This document shows positions 51,671-63,449 of a DNA stretch of 64,000 bases, piece by piece. Both the position numbers and the translations under genes were made by a program. Numbering within the stretch: position 1 is the stretch's first letter; each line of letters starts with the position of its first letter. Source of the DNA: DATEDA01 sp963744255 (GTDB lineage: Bacteria; Pseudomonadota; Gammaproteobacteria; Burkholderiales; SG8-39); assembly GCA_963744255.1 (NCBI GenBank), contig CAVUSZ010000058.1:1-64000 (forward strand), read 5' to 3'. The notes beneath the pieces were generated by a model. It made no database searches, had not been told where the DNA came from, and saw only the letters and a list, made by a program, of their open reading frames with translations.

Positions 51671-52543
51671 ATGATTCCTGCGCCGTTCGACTATCACCGG
51701 CCGGGGACGCTCGACGAGGCCGTAGCGCTGCTCGCGCGCCACGGCGATGCCGCCAAGGTGCTCTCCGGCGGCATGAGCCTCCTCCCGGTGCTCAAGCTCC
51801 GCCTCGGGGCCGTCGAGCACCTCGTCGACATCGGGCGCATTCCGGGGCTCGATTACATCAGGGAGGAGGGCGGCAACCTCAGGATCGGCGGGGCCACGAG
51901 ACAGGTGGCGCTCGAGCGCTCGGAGCTCATCGAGGCGAAGTACCCGATCCTCCGGGACGCCGTCGCGCTGATCGCCGACCCGCTGGTGCGCAACCGGGCG
52001 ACGGTCGGCGGCAACCTCGCGAACGGCGATCCGGCGAACGACCTGCCGGCGATCATGATCGCGCTCGGCGCGACCCTGGTCGCCAGGGGCCCGCAAGGCG
52101 AGCGCGGCATTGCCGCCAACCAGTTCTACAAAGGGATCTTCAGCACGGCCCTCGCTCCGGACGAGATTCTCGTCGAGATCCGGGTCCCGATCCCGCCGGC
52201 GCGGAGCGGCGGCGCCTACCTCAAACTGAAGCGCAAGGTCGGCGACTTCGCGGCCGCGGCGGCGGCGGTGCAATTGACCCTCGACGCCAAGGGCGGCATC
52301 GAGCGCGCCGCCATCGCGCTGACGAACGCCGGCCCGACGCCGATCGAAGCGGCCGACGCCGCAAAGTATCTCGCCGGCAAAGCACTCGATGAAAAGATCG
52401 TCGCCGAAACCTCGCGGCTCGCGGCAGCGAAGAGCGCGCCGAGCGCCGACCGGCGCGGATCGGTCGAGTACAAGCAGGCGATGGCGCGCGTCCTGGTCGG
52501 GCGCGCATTGCGCAAAGCGGTCGAGCGCGCGGGAGGGCGCTGA
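51671..52543 (+). CDS. coxM: CO dehydrogenase medium subunit CoxM (FAD)
   Basis: A 290-residue FAD protein with both flavin motifs: AKVLSGGMSLLPVLKLRL and NRATVGGNLANGDPANDLPA. It takes electrons from the iron-sulfur subunit to FAD and passes them to the quinone pool. GGGAGGGACCG precedes the ATG. It begins the structural block with the order M-S-(Bug)-L. Confidence 0.93.
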   Translation: MIPAPFDYHRPGTLDEAVALLARHGDAAKVLSGGMSLLPVLKLRLGAVEHLVDIGRIPGLDYIREEGGNLRIGGATRQVALERSELIEAKYPILRDAVALIADPLVRNRATVGGNLANGDPANDLPAIMIALGATLVARGPQGERGIAANQFYKGIFSTALAPDEILVEIRVPIPPARSGGAYLKLKRKVGDFAAAAAAVQLTLDAKGGIERAAIALTNAGPTPIEAADAAKYLAGKALDEKIVAETSRLAAAKSAPSADRRGSVEYKQAMARVLVGRALRKAVERAGGR

Positions 52544-52545
52544 TC

Positions 52546-53016
52546 ATGGCGAGGCATCGCATCAACGTCACCGTCAACGGGACCGCGCACGAGGCGGAGG
52601 TCGAGTCGCGCCTGCTGCTCGTGCACTTCATCCGCGAGAACCTGCGGCTCACCGGGACCCACATCGGCTGCGACACGTCGCACTGCGGAGCGTGCACCGT
52701 GCACCTCGACGGCGAGCCCGTGAAATCGTGCACCGTGCTCGCCGTGCAGGCCGACGGCTGCAAGCTCCGGACCGTCGAGGGGCTCGAGCAGGGCGGCAAG
52801 CTCCACCCCGTCCAGGAGGGCTTCACCGAGAAGCACGGCCTGCAGTGCGGCTACTGCACGCCGGGGATGATGATGACGAGCGTCGCGCTGCTCGAGCGGA
52901 ACAGGAACCCGAGCGAGCAGGAGATCCGCGAGGCGATCTCGGGGAATCTCTGCCGCTGCACCGGCTATCTCAACATCGTCAAGGCCGTGCAGTACGCGGC
53001 CGAGAAGTCACGGTAG
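52546..53016 (+). CDS. coxS: CO dehydrogenase small subunit CoxS (2x 2Fe-2S)
   Basis: A 156-residue iron-sulfur protein. The plant-type cluster ligands are in GCDTSHCGACTVHLDGEP with a later VKSC; the second cluster ligands are QCGYCTPGMMM and GNLCRCTGY. These two 2Fe-2S clusters move electrons from the Mo-Cu site in CoxL to FAD in CoxM. Two bases separate it from coxM. Confidence 0.95.
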   Translation: MARHRINVTVNGTAHEAEVESRLLLVHFIRENLRLTGTHIGCDTSHCGACTVHLDGEPVKSCTVLAVQADGCKLRTVEGLEQGGKLHPVQEGFTEKHGLQCGYCTPGMMMTSVALLERNRNPSEQEIREAISGNLCRCTGYLNIVKAVQYAAEKSR

Positions 53017-53051
53017 GGCATCGTCACGCAAGCGGTGCCGCGAAGAGGGCC

Positions 53052-54035
53052 ATGAAAACCCGCCGCTCAGTCGCTCGCGCGTCTTGCTGGCTCGCCATGC
53101 CGCTCGTCCTCGCCGCTGTCGCGCCGGCGCTCGCGCAGCAGGACTACCCGAGCCGGCCGATCCGCCTGATCACGGCCGCCGCCCAGGGCGGGACGAGCGA
53201 CCTGCTGGCGCGCGTCTTCGGTGCTCGCCTGACCGACGTGCTCAAGCAACCGGTGCTGGTGGACAACCGGGCGAGCGCATCCGGCGTCATCGCCGGGGAG
53301 TTGACCGCGAACGCCCCGCCCGACGGTTACACGCTGTTTCTCGCTTACCACCAGCACACCGTCAACGCGGCGCTGAATCCCAAGCTGCCCTATCACCCCG
53401 TGGAAAGCTTCACTCCGATCACGCAGCTCACGTCCGCCGGGCTGCTGCTGGTGGTGAACCCGTCGTCGCCGCCGACGACCCTGCAGGAGTTCGTGGACTG
53501 GACGAAGAACGCCAGCGGTTCGCTCAACTACGGCTCGGCCGGCAACGGCAGCGGCGGGCATCTCGCGGGCGAGCTCTACAAGCAAATGACGGGCGTGAAA
53601 GCCGTGCACATCCCCTACAAAGGGACCGGTCCAGCCCTGATGGACCTGATGGCCGGGCGATTCGACTTCAACTTCGCCGGGATGCAGGGCGCGCAACCGC
53701 TGGTGCGCGCCGGGCGGCTGCGCGCGCTCGCGGTCACCGCGCCCGCGCGCCTGCCCGCGCTGCCCGACCTGCCCGCCGTGGCGGAAGCGCTGCCGGGATT
53801 CGAGGTCGTCGGGTGGTACGGCGTGATCGGGCCGGACAGGCTGCCCGCGCCCATCGTCGCGCGGCTGCACGACGAGCTCGTCAGGATCCTCAACCAGCCG
53901 GAGGTGCGCGAGCGGATCGTGGCGGACGGCTCGGAGCCGGTCGGCAGCACGCCGGAGGAGTTCCGCAGGTTCCTGCTGGCCGATCTCGCCAAATGGGCGC
54001 AGGTCGTGAAGGAGAGCGGGGCGAAGCTGGATTGA
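53052..54035 (+). CDS. Bug/TctC-family periplasmic binding receptor 3, inside the cox operon
   Basis: A 327-residue receptor with signal peptide (LVLAAVAPALAQ), mature start DYPSRPIRLITAAAQGGTSD, then DNRASASGVIAGELTANAPP, YGSAGNGSGGHLAGELY and IPYKGTGPALMDLMAGRFDF. It is a normal full-length Bug protein but lies between coxS and coxL, 35 bases after the first and 117 before the second. No link between CO oxidation and Bug ligands is known, so it may be an insertion or mark an enzyme with another substrate. Confidence 0.92.
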   Translation: MKTRRSVARASCWLAMPLVLAAVAPALAQQDYPSRPIRLITAAAQGGTSDLLARVFGARLTDVLKQPVLVDNRASASGVIAGELTANAPPDGYTLFLAYHQHTVNAALNPKLPYHPVESFTPITQLTSAGLLLVVNPSSPPTTLQEFVDWTKNASGSLNYGSAGNGSGGHLAGELYKQMTGVKAVHIPYKGTGPALMDLMAGRFDFNFAGMQGAQPLVRAGRLRALAVTAPARLPALPDLPAVAEALPGFEVVGWYGVIGPDRLPAPIVARLHDELVRILNQPEVRERIVADGSEPVGSTPEEFRRFLLADLAKWAQVVKESGAKLD

Positions 54036-54152
54036 AGCGCAGGATCGTGCGAGTAGCCGGCATTCGGCGCCTCGAACGCGCGATCGAACTGTCGAGCGCG
54101 AGCCCGCCGCCCCGGCGCGAGCCGGGACGGCGCTGAAACCAGGAGACAAACG

Positions 54153-56519
<2,367 letters not shown>

Positions 56520-56641
56520 CCACGGTACACCGACGCCGGCTAGTGCCGGACCCGCAGTGTCCCGGCGCTCCGGGCAGACCACCTTCGAAGGGGCGGGCCC
56601 GGGGCTAGGCGCGCCCGGGCATCTGCAAACGAATCCGCGCC

Positions 56642-59600
56642 GTGACGCGAGCGATGCAGCGAAGTGACGCGCGCGCGACCGAGCCGCGGGCGCGGGAGGT
56701 CGGCGAGGCATCGCACGTCGTCTTCCTGCCCGACCGCGCGGCGCCGCGCTTCTTCCTGTGGGGCGCGGGCGCCGCCGCATCCCCGCTCGTCGGCGTCGGC
56801 AAGGCCGAGCGCAGGCAGCTCGTGGACGAGACGCTCGCGCCGCGCGAGCTCGCCGGCATCGCCGTGCCGCTCCTCGAAGCGCTGCCCCGGCTCGCAGCGA
56901 TGACCGCTGCCGAGACGGACCGGGCGCCGGCGTCGCTCGCCGCGTGGAGCGTCGCCGCAAAGCTCGCGCTCGATCTCGTCGGCCGCGAGCGGATCATCCC
57001 GCGCGTCGTCGGCGCGAACGGCGGAACCGAGGCGCGCTTCGGCGTCGCGCTCGCGCTTCCCGAGGATGCGGAGCGGGTCGCGGAGCTGGCGAAATCGTTC
57101 CCGCTCGCCGCTCATGTCGTCCCGGTGCGTCGCAAGGGTCGCCAGCAGGGTGCGCCGGAGGTGTGGGCGCCCGAGGCATTGCTCCGGGCGTTCCTGGATG
57201 CGGCGGCCGACGCGCTCGTGCGGGCCGCGGTGGGCCTCGGCGCGTTGAGACGGAAGACCGCGCATCTTCCCTGGGAGCGCCGGTTCATCGCCGCGCTGTG
57301 CGGGCCCGATCCCGCCTTCGCGCCCGAAGGGTTCCCGGAGCGAACGCTCGTCCGCGATCTCGACTCCTGGACCCGGCCCGCGCTCGGCACGGAGCCGGGG
57401 GCGCCGCGCGCCTGCTTTCGCCTCGACCTGCCCGACGCGGAAACCGCGGCGGATGCCTTCCCGCTCCGTTTCTTCCTGCAGTCCGCCGAAGATCCCAGCC
57501 TGCTCGTCCCGGCCGACGAGGTGCTCCGCGGGCACGGACAGTCGTTGCGGCGCCTCGGGCACTCCTTTCACGCTGCCGAGGAGCACCTGCTCCGCGCGCT
57601 CGCGGCGGCGGCGCGGCTCTTCGCGCCGATCGCGCGCGGCCTGCGCAAGGCACGCCCGGAGGCCGTGCACCTCGACGCCGCCGAAGCGTGGGCTTTCCTC
57701 ACCGACGCCGCGCCGGCCTTTGCCGAGGCGGGCATGGGCGTCATTCTCCCGGCGGAGCTCACGCGGTCGGGGCAGCGGCGGCTGCGGCTCCGGATGCGCG
57801 TGGGCGGCGCTGCGAAAGGCGCCGCAGGGGCAGTGGCCGGCGCGAGCGGTCTGTCGTTCGCCGAGGTGCAGTCGTTCCGCTGGGAGGCTGCGCTCGCGGG
57901 CGATCCGCTCTCCGCGCATGATCTCGCCGCGCTCGCGAGGCTCAAGGCGCCGCTCGTTCGCTTCCGTGGCCAGTGGGTTGCCGTCGATCCGGCGGAGCTC
58001 GAGGAGATCCGGCGGCTCGTCGCGAGCGGCGGCGGGACGCTCGCGGCCCACGATGCGCTGGCCGCGGCGCTCGGCGGGACGATGCCGCGACCGGACACCC
58101 GGGTCCCGATCGACGTCGTCGCGGAGGGACACCTCTCCGGCGTCCTGACTCGCTTGCGCGAGGGGGTTGCCGTGGGCGGTCCGTCGGCGCCGACCGACTT
58201 CCACGGCACGCTGCGCCCCTATCAGGCGCGCGGTCTCGGCTGGCTCGCCCAGATGGCCGAGCTCGGACTCGGCGCGTGTCTCGCCGACGACATGGGACTC
58301 GGCAAGACGATCCAGCTCCTCGCGTACCTGCTCCACCGGCGCGCGGAGCGGCCCGACGATCGCCGCCCGGCGCTCCTCGTGTGCCCGACCTCCGTCGTCG
58401 GCAACTGGGAGCGCGAGATCGCGCGGTTCGCACCGACGCTCCCGATCGTTCGGCACTACGGGCCCGAACGCGCGCGATCCCCGGCAGACCTGCAAGCCGC
58501 GCCGGCGAGCGCCGTGGTGATCACGACCTACGGCCTGCTCCGTCGCGACGCCGAGCTCCTCGGTGGCGTCGACTGGGCGGCGGCCGCGCTCGACGAAGCG
58601 CAGAACATCAAGAATCCGGCCTCGCGCACCGCCCGGGCGGCGCGCGCGCTCCGGGCGAGCTTCCGCGTCGCGCTCACCGGCACGCCGGTCGAGAACCGCC
58701 TCGCCGAGCTGTGGTCGATCTCGGAGTACCTGAATCCGCGCCTGCTCGGGCCGCTCGAGCGCTTCCGCCGCGAGGTCGCCGTTCCCATCGAGCGCTACGG
58801 GCAGGAGGATGTCGCGGCGAGCCTGACGCGGGTCGTCCGGCCGTTCCTCCTTCGCCGGCTCAAGAGCGACCCGGCGATCATCCAGGACCTGCCGGACAAG
58901 CAGGAAATGAAAGTGGTCTGCACGCTCACGCGCGAGCAGGCGTCGCTCTACCAGGCGGCGGTGGACGAGACGATGCGCAGGATCGAGGAATCGGACGGCA
59001 TCCAGCGCCGCGGTCTCGTCCTCGCGCTCATCACCGCGCTCAAGCAGATCTGCAACCACCCCGCGCACTACCTCCGCGAGCCGGGCCCGCTCGCCGGCCG
59101 CTCCGGAAAGCTCGCGCGCCTGCACGAGATGCTCGAGGAGGTCGTCGAGTCGGGCGACCGTGCGCTCGTGTTCACGCAGTTCCGCGAGATGGGCGACCGG
59201 CTCGTCGCGGTGCTCGCGGACGCGTTCGGCGCGGAGGTACCGTTCCTGCACGGCGGGGTCGCGCGCGCGGCGCGCGACGCCATGGTCCGGCGATTCCAGG
59301 AGGACCCGCGCGGGCCGCAGATCTTCGTGCTCTCGGTGAAGGCGGGCGGGACGGGCCTCAACCTCACGGCCGCGAACCACGTCTTCCACTTCGATCGCTG
59401 GTGGAACCCGGCGGTCGAGGACCAGGCGACCGACCGCGCTTATCGCATCGGCCAGCAGCGGTCGGTGCAGGTGCACAAGCTCCTCACCGCCGGCACCATC
59501 GAGGAGAAGGTCGACCGCCTCCTCGAGCAGAAGCGGGACCTCGCCTCGCGCATCGTCGGCGAGGGCGAGCAGTGGATCACCGAGCTCGACGACGCCGGGT

Positions 59601-59722
59601 TGCGCGATCTGTTCGCGCTCGCCCCCGATGCCGTCGTCGCCGGCGAGGAGGCCGACCGTGACGAGGTCGACGCCGACGAATCGAGGTCCGGGCACGCTCG
59701 GCGCTCGGCGGCGCGCACATGA
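56642..59722 (+). CDS. SNF2-family helicase/ATPase
   Basis: A 1026-residue SNF2 protein. The first about 500 residues are a bacterial SNF2-associated region; the helicase follows with GLGACLADDMGLGKTIQLLA (motif I, about 545), LDEAQNIKN (motif II, DEAQ), VALTGTPVENRLAELWSISE (motif III) and FSL-like C-lobe text AGGTGLNLTAANHVFHFDRW, QATDRAYRIGQ (motif VI). It is a DNA translocase, cytoplasmic. The stop overlaps the start of the SWIM gene (ATGA), a pairing common in bacteria. GTG start; a later start is possible. Confidence 0.92.
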   Translation: MTRAMQRSDARATEPRAREVGEASHVVFLPDRAAPRFFLWGAGAAASPLVGVGKAERRQLVDETLAPRELAGIAVPLLEALPRLAAMTAAETDRAPASLAAWSVAAKLALDLVGRERIIPRVVGANGGTEARFGVALALPEDAERVAELAKSFPLAAHVVPVRRKGRQQGAPEVWAPEALLRAFLDAAADALVRAAVGLGALRRKTAHLPWERRFIAALCGPDPAFAPEGFPERTLVRDLDSWTRPALGTEPGAPRACFRLDLPDAETAADAFPLRFFLQSAEDPSLLVPADEVLRGHGQSLRRLGHSFHAAEEHLLRALAAAARLFAPIARGLRKARPEAVHLDAAEAWAFLTDAAPAFAEAGMGVILPAELTRSGQRRLRLRMRVGGAAKGAAGAVAGASGLSFAEVQSFRWEAALAGDPLSAHDLAALARLKAPLVRFRGQWVAVDPAELEEIRRLVASGGGTLAAHDALAAALGGTMPRPDTRVPIDVVAEGHLSGVLTRLREGVAVGGPSAPTDFHGTLRPYQARGLGWLAQMAELGLGACLADDMGLGKTIQLLAYLLHRRAERPDDRRPALLVCPTSVVGNWEREIARFAPTLPIVRHYGPERARSPADLQAAPASAVVITTYGLLRRDAELLGGVDWAAAALDEAQNIKNPASRTARAARALRASFRVALTGTPVENRLAELWSISEYLNPRLLGPLERFRREVAVPIERYGQEDVAASLTRVVRPFLLRRLKSDPAIIQDLPDKQEMKVVCTLTREQASLYQAAVDETMRRIEESDGIQRRGLVLALITALKQICNHPAHYLREPGPLAGRSGKLARLHEMLEEVVESGDRALVFTQFREMGDRLVAVLADAFGAEVPFLHGGVARAARDAMVRRFQEDPRGPQIFVLSVKAGGTGLNLTAANHVFHFDRWWNPAVEDQATDRAYRIGQQRSVQVHKLLTAGTIEEKVDRLLEQKRDLASRIVGEGEQWITELDDAGLRDLFALAPDAVVAGEEADRDEVDADESRSGHARRSAART

Positions 59723-60642
59723 GCCGCGACGATCGCTGGCGCTCGTATCGAAAGGCGTCGCCCAGGCGGCCGCCGCCGGATCGCGGCATCAAGGTCAAGA
59801 AGATCGGCGCGACCTGGTGGGGTAAGCGCTGGATCCACGCGCTCGAGCACCTCTCGCGCGAGTACTCGAACCGCCTCGCGCGCGGGCGCAGCTACGCTCG
59901 CGCGGGCCGCGTCCACGATCTCGAAGTGAAGCCCGGGCGGGTCAGCGCGCGCGTAACCGGCTCGCGCGCCACACCCTACAAGGTCACGTTGCGCATCGCC
60001 CTGCTCGAGGCGGCGGCCTGGGAGAAGGCGATCGGCGCGATGGCGAAGCAGGCGCTCTTCGCCGCCGAGCTCCTCGCCGGGCACATGCCGAGGGAGATCG
60101 ACAGCGCGTTTCGCGCGAGCGGTCGAAGTCTCTTCCCGTCCACGGAGCGGGACTTGCAGACCGACTGCTCCTGTCCGGACTGGGCCAACCCCTGCAAGCA
60201 CGTCGCGGCCGCGCACTACGTCCTGGGCGAGGCGTTCGACCAGGACCCGTTCCTCCTCTTCGAGCTGCGCGGACGCGCCAAGGACGACGTGCTCGGCGCG
60301 CTGCGGAAGCTCCGTGCGGGGGCCGACGGTGGCGCGGACGCCGCGAGCGCAGCCGCGCCCGCCGTGGCGGCGATTCCGACGGTGTCGCTCGCGCGCCGGC
60401 AACCGGACGAGTTCGAGCGGCGGCGCGGCCCGGCCGCGAACCTGCACCTTCGCATCGAGCCGCCCGCATCCCCGGCCGCGCTCCTGCGCCAGCTCGGCGC
60501 GCCGCCCGGCTGGTCGCTCGACGAGAGCCCGGCCGAGCTCCTCGCACCGCTCTATCAGGCGGCGGGCGCGCTCGCGCGCGACCTTGCGCTGCGTCCGGTC
60601 GAGGAGGATGCGCCGGTGGTGGGGACTCGGAATAAGCCTTAG
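59719..60642 (+). CDS. SWIM zinc-finger protein, partner of the SNF2 ATPase
   Basis: A 307-residue protein. The SWIM motif CSCPDWANPCKHVAAAHY (CxC-xn-CxH) is near residue 153-170, preceded by IGATWWGKRWIHALEHLS. SWIM domains bind DNA or protein and are often encoded next to bacterial SNF2 ATPases, as here with translational coupling. They probably work in one complex on DNA. The role (repair or defence) is not settled. Confidence 0.9.
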   Translation: MSRDDRWRSYRKASPRRPPPDRGIKVKKIGATWWGKRWIHALEHLSREYSNRLARGRSYARAGRVHDLEVKPGRVSARVTGSRATPYKVTLRIALLEAAAWEKAIGAMAKQALFAAELLAGHMPREIDSAFRASGRSLFPSTERDLQTDCSCPDWANPCKHVAAAHYVLGEAFDQDPFLLFELRGRAKDDVLGALRKLRAGADGGADAASAAAPAVAAIPTVSLARRQPDEFERRRGPAANLHLRIEPPASPAALLRQLGAPPGWSLDESPAELLAPLYQAAGALARDLALRPVEEDAPVVGTRNKP

Positions 60643-60841
60643 TCGGCGGGGGGTCCATGCGGCCGGATCGACAAGCGCCGGATGCGCGAGTACGACGCGC
60701 TATGCTTCGCCCCCGTTCCCGATTATTCGAAGAAGCGGATATCGGCGAGAAACGTCCGAGCGGTCCCTCGCTGAAGCTCCTCGATCTGCTCGACCGCAAG
60801 GGGCTGGAAGCCCTGATCTGACCTCGCCCCGCCACCGCGGA

Positions 60842-61439
60842 TCATGCTCCGGCCAGAGCCTTGTCCACGATCGCGCGGAGTTGCGAAGGGAGCTCGAGCC
60901 CGAGCGCGGCCTCGTGTCCCCTTGCCGACATCTTTTTCCAGGTCTGACGGAGGATGCGGACGAGGGTTTCCTCGTCGTGCTTCTGCGCGAACGCCGCGAA
61001 ATAGCTCTCCAGGAACACGATGCACGTCACGTCTTCCAGGAGCTGCGCGTCCGGGTCGTGCTTGAGCCTTTCCTTCCTGACGAGCGCCTGGACGCGCCGG
61101 ATCGTCATCGCCTCGTATCCGACTTCTTCGAGGATCCGTCCGGCGGTTTCCGCATGGGCCCGGGCCTCGTCGGCGCGCCACTTCCGGTAGCCCTCCACGT
61201 TCATCGGATAGGCGTTTCGCTCGATCACCCAGCGGCGGATGTGCTGGCAGCGGACCGCGAGCTTGAGCGGTTCGGAGGCGTCCGGCGCGAGCGCACTCCA
61301 GCCACGCGCTCATGCGCCGCGCGTAGAGAAGCTCCTTCGGGTGCTCGGCGCCGCCGGAGAATTCCCGCTCGGGATCATCGGCGTGCGCGGCATCGAAACG
61401 GGCAATCGCCTCGTCGAAGCGGGCGGAAGGCAGAGTCAT
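60842..61439 (-). pseudogene. DUF4202-family protein, single frameshift
   Basis: The first frame (ATG 61439) reads SARFDEAIARFDAAHADDPE, HPKELLYARRMSAWLE. Near 61294 one base shifts the frame; the other frame continues LAPDASEPLKLAVRCQHIRR, WVIERNAYPMNVEGYRKWRA and QALVRKERLKHDPDAQLLED to the stop at 60842. The joined product of about 198 residues is a normal DUF4202 protein. The family has no known function. The gap from 60643 to 60841 holds no gene. Confidence 0.78.
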
Positions 61440-61558
61440 CGCGGCATTTTGCGCTCGTTTGCCCGATTCCCGCCTCACGGCGTTACCACCGGGCGCCGGC
61501 GAGGCGGGCGATAATTCGTTACCCTCGCGACTCCGACCCCACCGCGAGATCAACCGCC

Positions 61559-61798
61559 ATGACGACGAAACTGAGCGGACCGCTCAAGCGCGAACTCGAA
61601 ATCGAAGGGCAGCCCTATACGCTGACGATCACGCCCGATGCGCTCAAGCTCGTGCCGAAGGGTCGGCGCAAGGGCTATGAGCTGGGGTGGAAGGCGCTGG
61701 TGAGCGGCGAGGCCGCACTGGCAACCGCGCTCAATGCCTCGCTTGCCGACGCTCCCGCGAACGATCCGGCGGAGCCCGGCGGGGCAGAAGAGCCGTAA
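61559..61798 (+). CDS. Small conserved hypothetical protein
   Basis: A 79-residue protein: KLSGPLKRELEIEGQPYTLT, then ITPDALKLVPKGRRKGYELG and a disordered acidic end. Strand-turn-strand text with KGRRKGYELGW is compact and well formed. Similar short proteins occur in Betaproteobacteria without assigned function. The start is clear from position and composition although the ribosome site is weak. Confidence 0.65.
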   Translation: MTTKLSGPLKRELEIEGQPYTLTITPDALKLVPKGRRKGYELGWKALVSGEAALATALNASLADAPANDPAEPGGAEEP

Positions 61799-61814
61799 GC
61801 GGCGAAGAAAACCT

Positions 61815-62870
61815 CTACCTCGCGGGCCGCAGCCCCTGGAGGCGGGGCGGGAGAAACCTGCCGAGCCTGAGAGAAGACCGGCTCCCCACGAACTGGAACT
61901 TCCGCTTGAGCCACGACTCTGCGCGGTGGCGGCCGTGCTCGCGCAGCGCGTAGATGAACGAAGGGTCGGTGTTCAGCCTGCTGTGGGCGCTGAGCTGGGC
62001 CATGAGCTCCTCGTTCTCGATCACGTGCATGTTGAGGTTGCGCAGCCTTCGCTCCAGGCCGCCCACCGCGAAGAGCCCGCGTTCGGCTTCCTGCTTGGCG
62101 AGCACGATCCCGTGCAGCTCGGTCAAGAACGTCGAAGTGAAACCGATTTCGGTCAGTCGCTGCCAGATCCCGTCTGCCGTCGTCGGCACCTCGGGCCGCC
62201 GGGACGGGTGCAGGAGGACGACCATGACATCGCGCGCGGCGCACTGGTGGATCAGCGGGAAGAGGGGCGGGTTGGCGGAGAGTCCGCCATCCCAGTAGGA
62301 CTCCCCGTCGATCTCGATGGCCTTGTGCAGCGTCGGCACGCACGCCGATGCGAGCAGGGCATCCAGCGTGAGCTCGCGGTTGCGGAAGATCCGGAGCCGG
62401 CCCGTGCTGACTTCCGTCGCGGCGATGAAGAGCTTGATCCTGGACTCCGCTCTGAGACGATCGAAATCGATCTGGTTCGCCACGATGTCCCGCAGGGGAT
62501 TGAGGTCGAACGGGTTGAGCTGATAGGGCGAGAAGAAGCGCCCGAGCGAGACGAGCGCCTTGAGCGCCGGGGAGGCGTGGGTTGGCGATCCATCGGCGAC
62601 CAGCGTGGGCAGGTCTTCCGGAAGCTCCGCGAACGGCGCCTTGCCGGCGACGCTCTCCCAGAAATCCGCCAACGCCTGGCGGGCGCCTTCCCGGCCTCCG
62701 ACGACGAGGCCGTGAGCGAGCGCGACCGCATTCATGGATCCGGCGCTCGCGCCGCTGATCCCCTCGATCGAGGTCCGCCCGTCTTCCAGCAGACGGTCCA
62801 GCACGCCCCACGTGAACGCGCCGTGGGAACCGCCGCCTTGCAATGCCAACGTCACCGCTTTCTTTCGCAT
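61815..62870 (-). CDS. Patatin-like phospholipase
   Basis: A 351-residue patatin. Oxyanion loop LQGGGSHGAFTWGVL (about 9-23), nucleophile motif GISGASAGSMNAVAL (Ser about 43), and the catalytic Asp in SYWDGGLSANPPLFP. This Ser-Asp dyad hydrolyses acyl esters of phospholipids. No signal peptide; probably cytoplasmic or secreted by another route. About 280 bases without a gene follow on the upstream side (62871-63155). Confidence 0.92.
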   Translation of the reverse strand: MRKKAVTLALQGGGSHGAFTWGVLDRLLEDGRTSIEGISGASAGSMNAVALAHGLVVGGREGARQALADFWESVAGKAPFAELPEDLPTLVADGSPTHASPALKALVSLGRFFSPYQLNPFDLNPLRDIVANQIDFDRLRAESRIKLFIAATEVSTGRLRIFRNRELTLDALLASACVPTLHKAIEIDGESYWDGGLSANPPLFPLIHQCAARDVMVVLLHPSRRPEVPTTADGIWQRLTEIGFTSTFLTELHGIVLAKQEAERGLFAVGGLERRLRNLNMHVIENEELMAQLSAHSRLNTDPSFIYALREHGRHRAESWLKRKFQFVGSRSSLRLGRFLPPRLQGLRPAR

Positions 62871-63155
62871 GGCCGATCACCTTCTCTTCGAGTTCGTCCG
62901 GTCCGGGACAAGCGCCCGGCGGGCACTGGGTGCAGCCCGGAGGCACGCGTCTGGTCAGTTCGTTAGTGCGTGGCGATGAGAACCATCGCCAGGGGCTTTG
63001 ACCAGGGACGGCGCGCGAGGAGCCGCTGAGGTCTGATGCAGTCCCAGGTTAGAGATGCCGGCCGAAAGAGTCCAATCGGAAGCCTGGATGCCCTCGATCG
63101 GTTCTCCCGATCGCGGGCGTGTAGAAAATACCGGCTGCCCGGGGCGATCGACCGC

Positions 63156-63410
63156 TCACTGATCGCGTGGCCGCTTGAAGTAGAAGCAGATCGCGTCCGG
63201 CAGGCTCGCTACGCCCGCCAGTTCCCATCCCTCCGCTCCCAGGGTGTTCAACTCCTGCTCCGAAGGCGGACTTTCGTGGCGCGTGCTCCGCGCAATGCAC
63301 CGGTACTCCCATTTCATGTCTTCGTAGACGTAGACCATGGGAGGCTCTGGCTGCACGGGCTCAGGCGCGAGGGGCTCGGGTTGCTGCACGCGGCTGGATC
63401 GGATGTCCAT
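63156..63410 (-). CDS. DUF4177-like small protein
   Basis: An 84-residue product. A Pro/Glu-rich start (QQPEPLAPEPVQPEPP) leads to a DUF4177-like core: MKWEYRCIARSTRH, LNTLGAEGWELAGVASLPDA, FYFKRP. The ATG at 63410 is chosen because longer in-frame starts add residues with no sense. Function unknown. It is divergent from the GST gene with about 40 bases between. Confidence 0.7.
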   Translation of the reverse strand: MDIRSSRVQQPEPLAPEPVQPEPPMVYVYEDMKWEYRCIARSTRHESPPSEQELNTLGAEGWELAGVASLPDAICFYFKRPRDQ

Positions 63411-63449
63411 CGGCCTCGAGTATGCTCGCATCGGTGAGGAGCGACCCGC

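Noticed and set aside
56540..59695. Open frame of about 1050 codons opposite the SNF2 gene
   Set aside because: Antisense shadow of a clear SNF2 helicase; composition is skewed to Arg/Glu/Ala with no domain.
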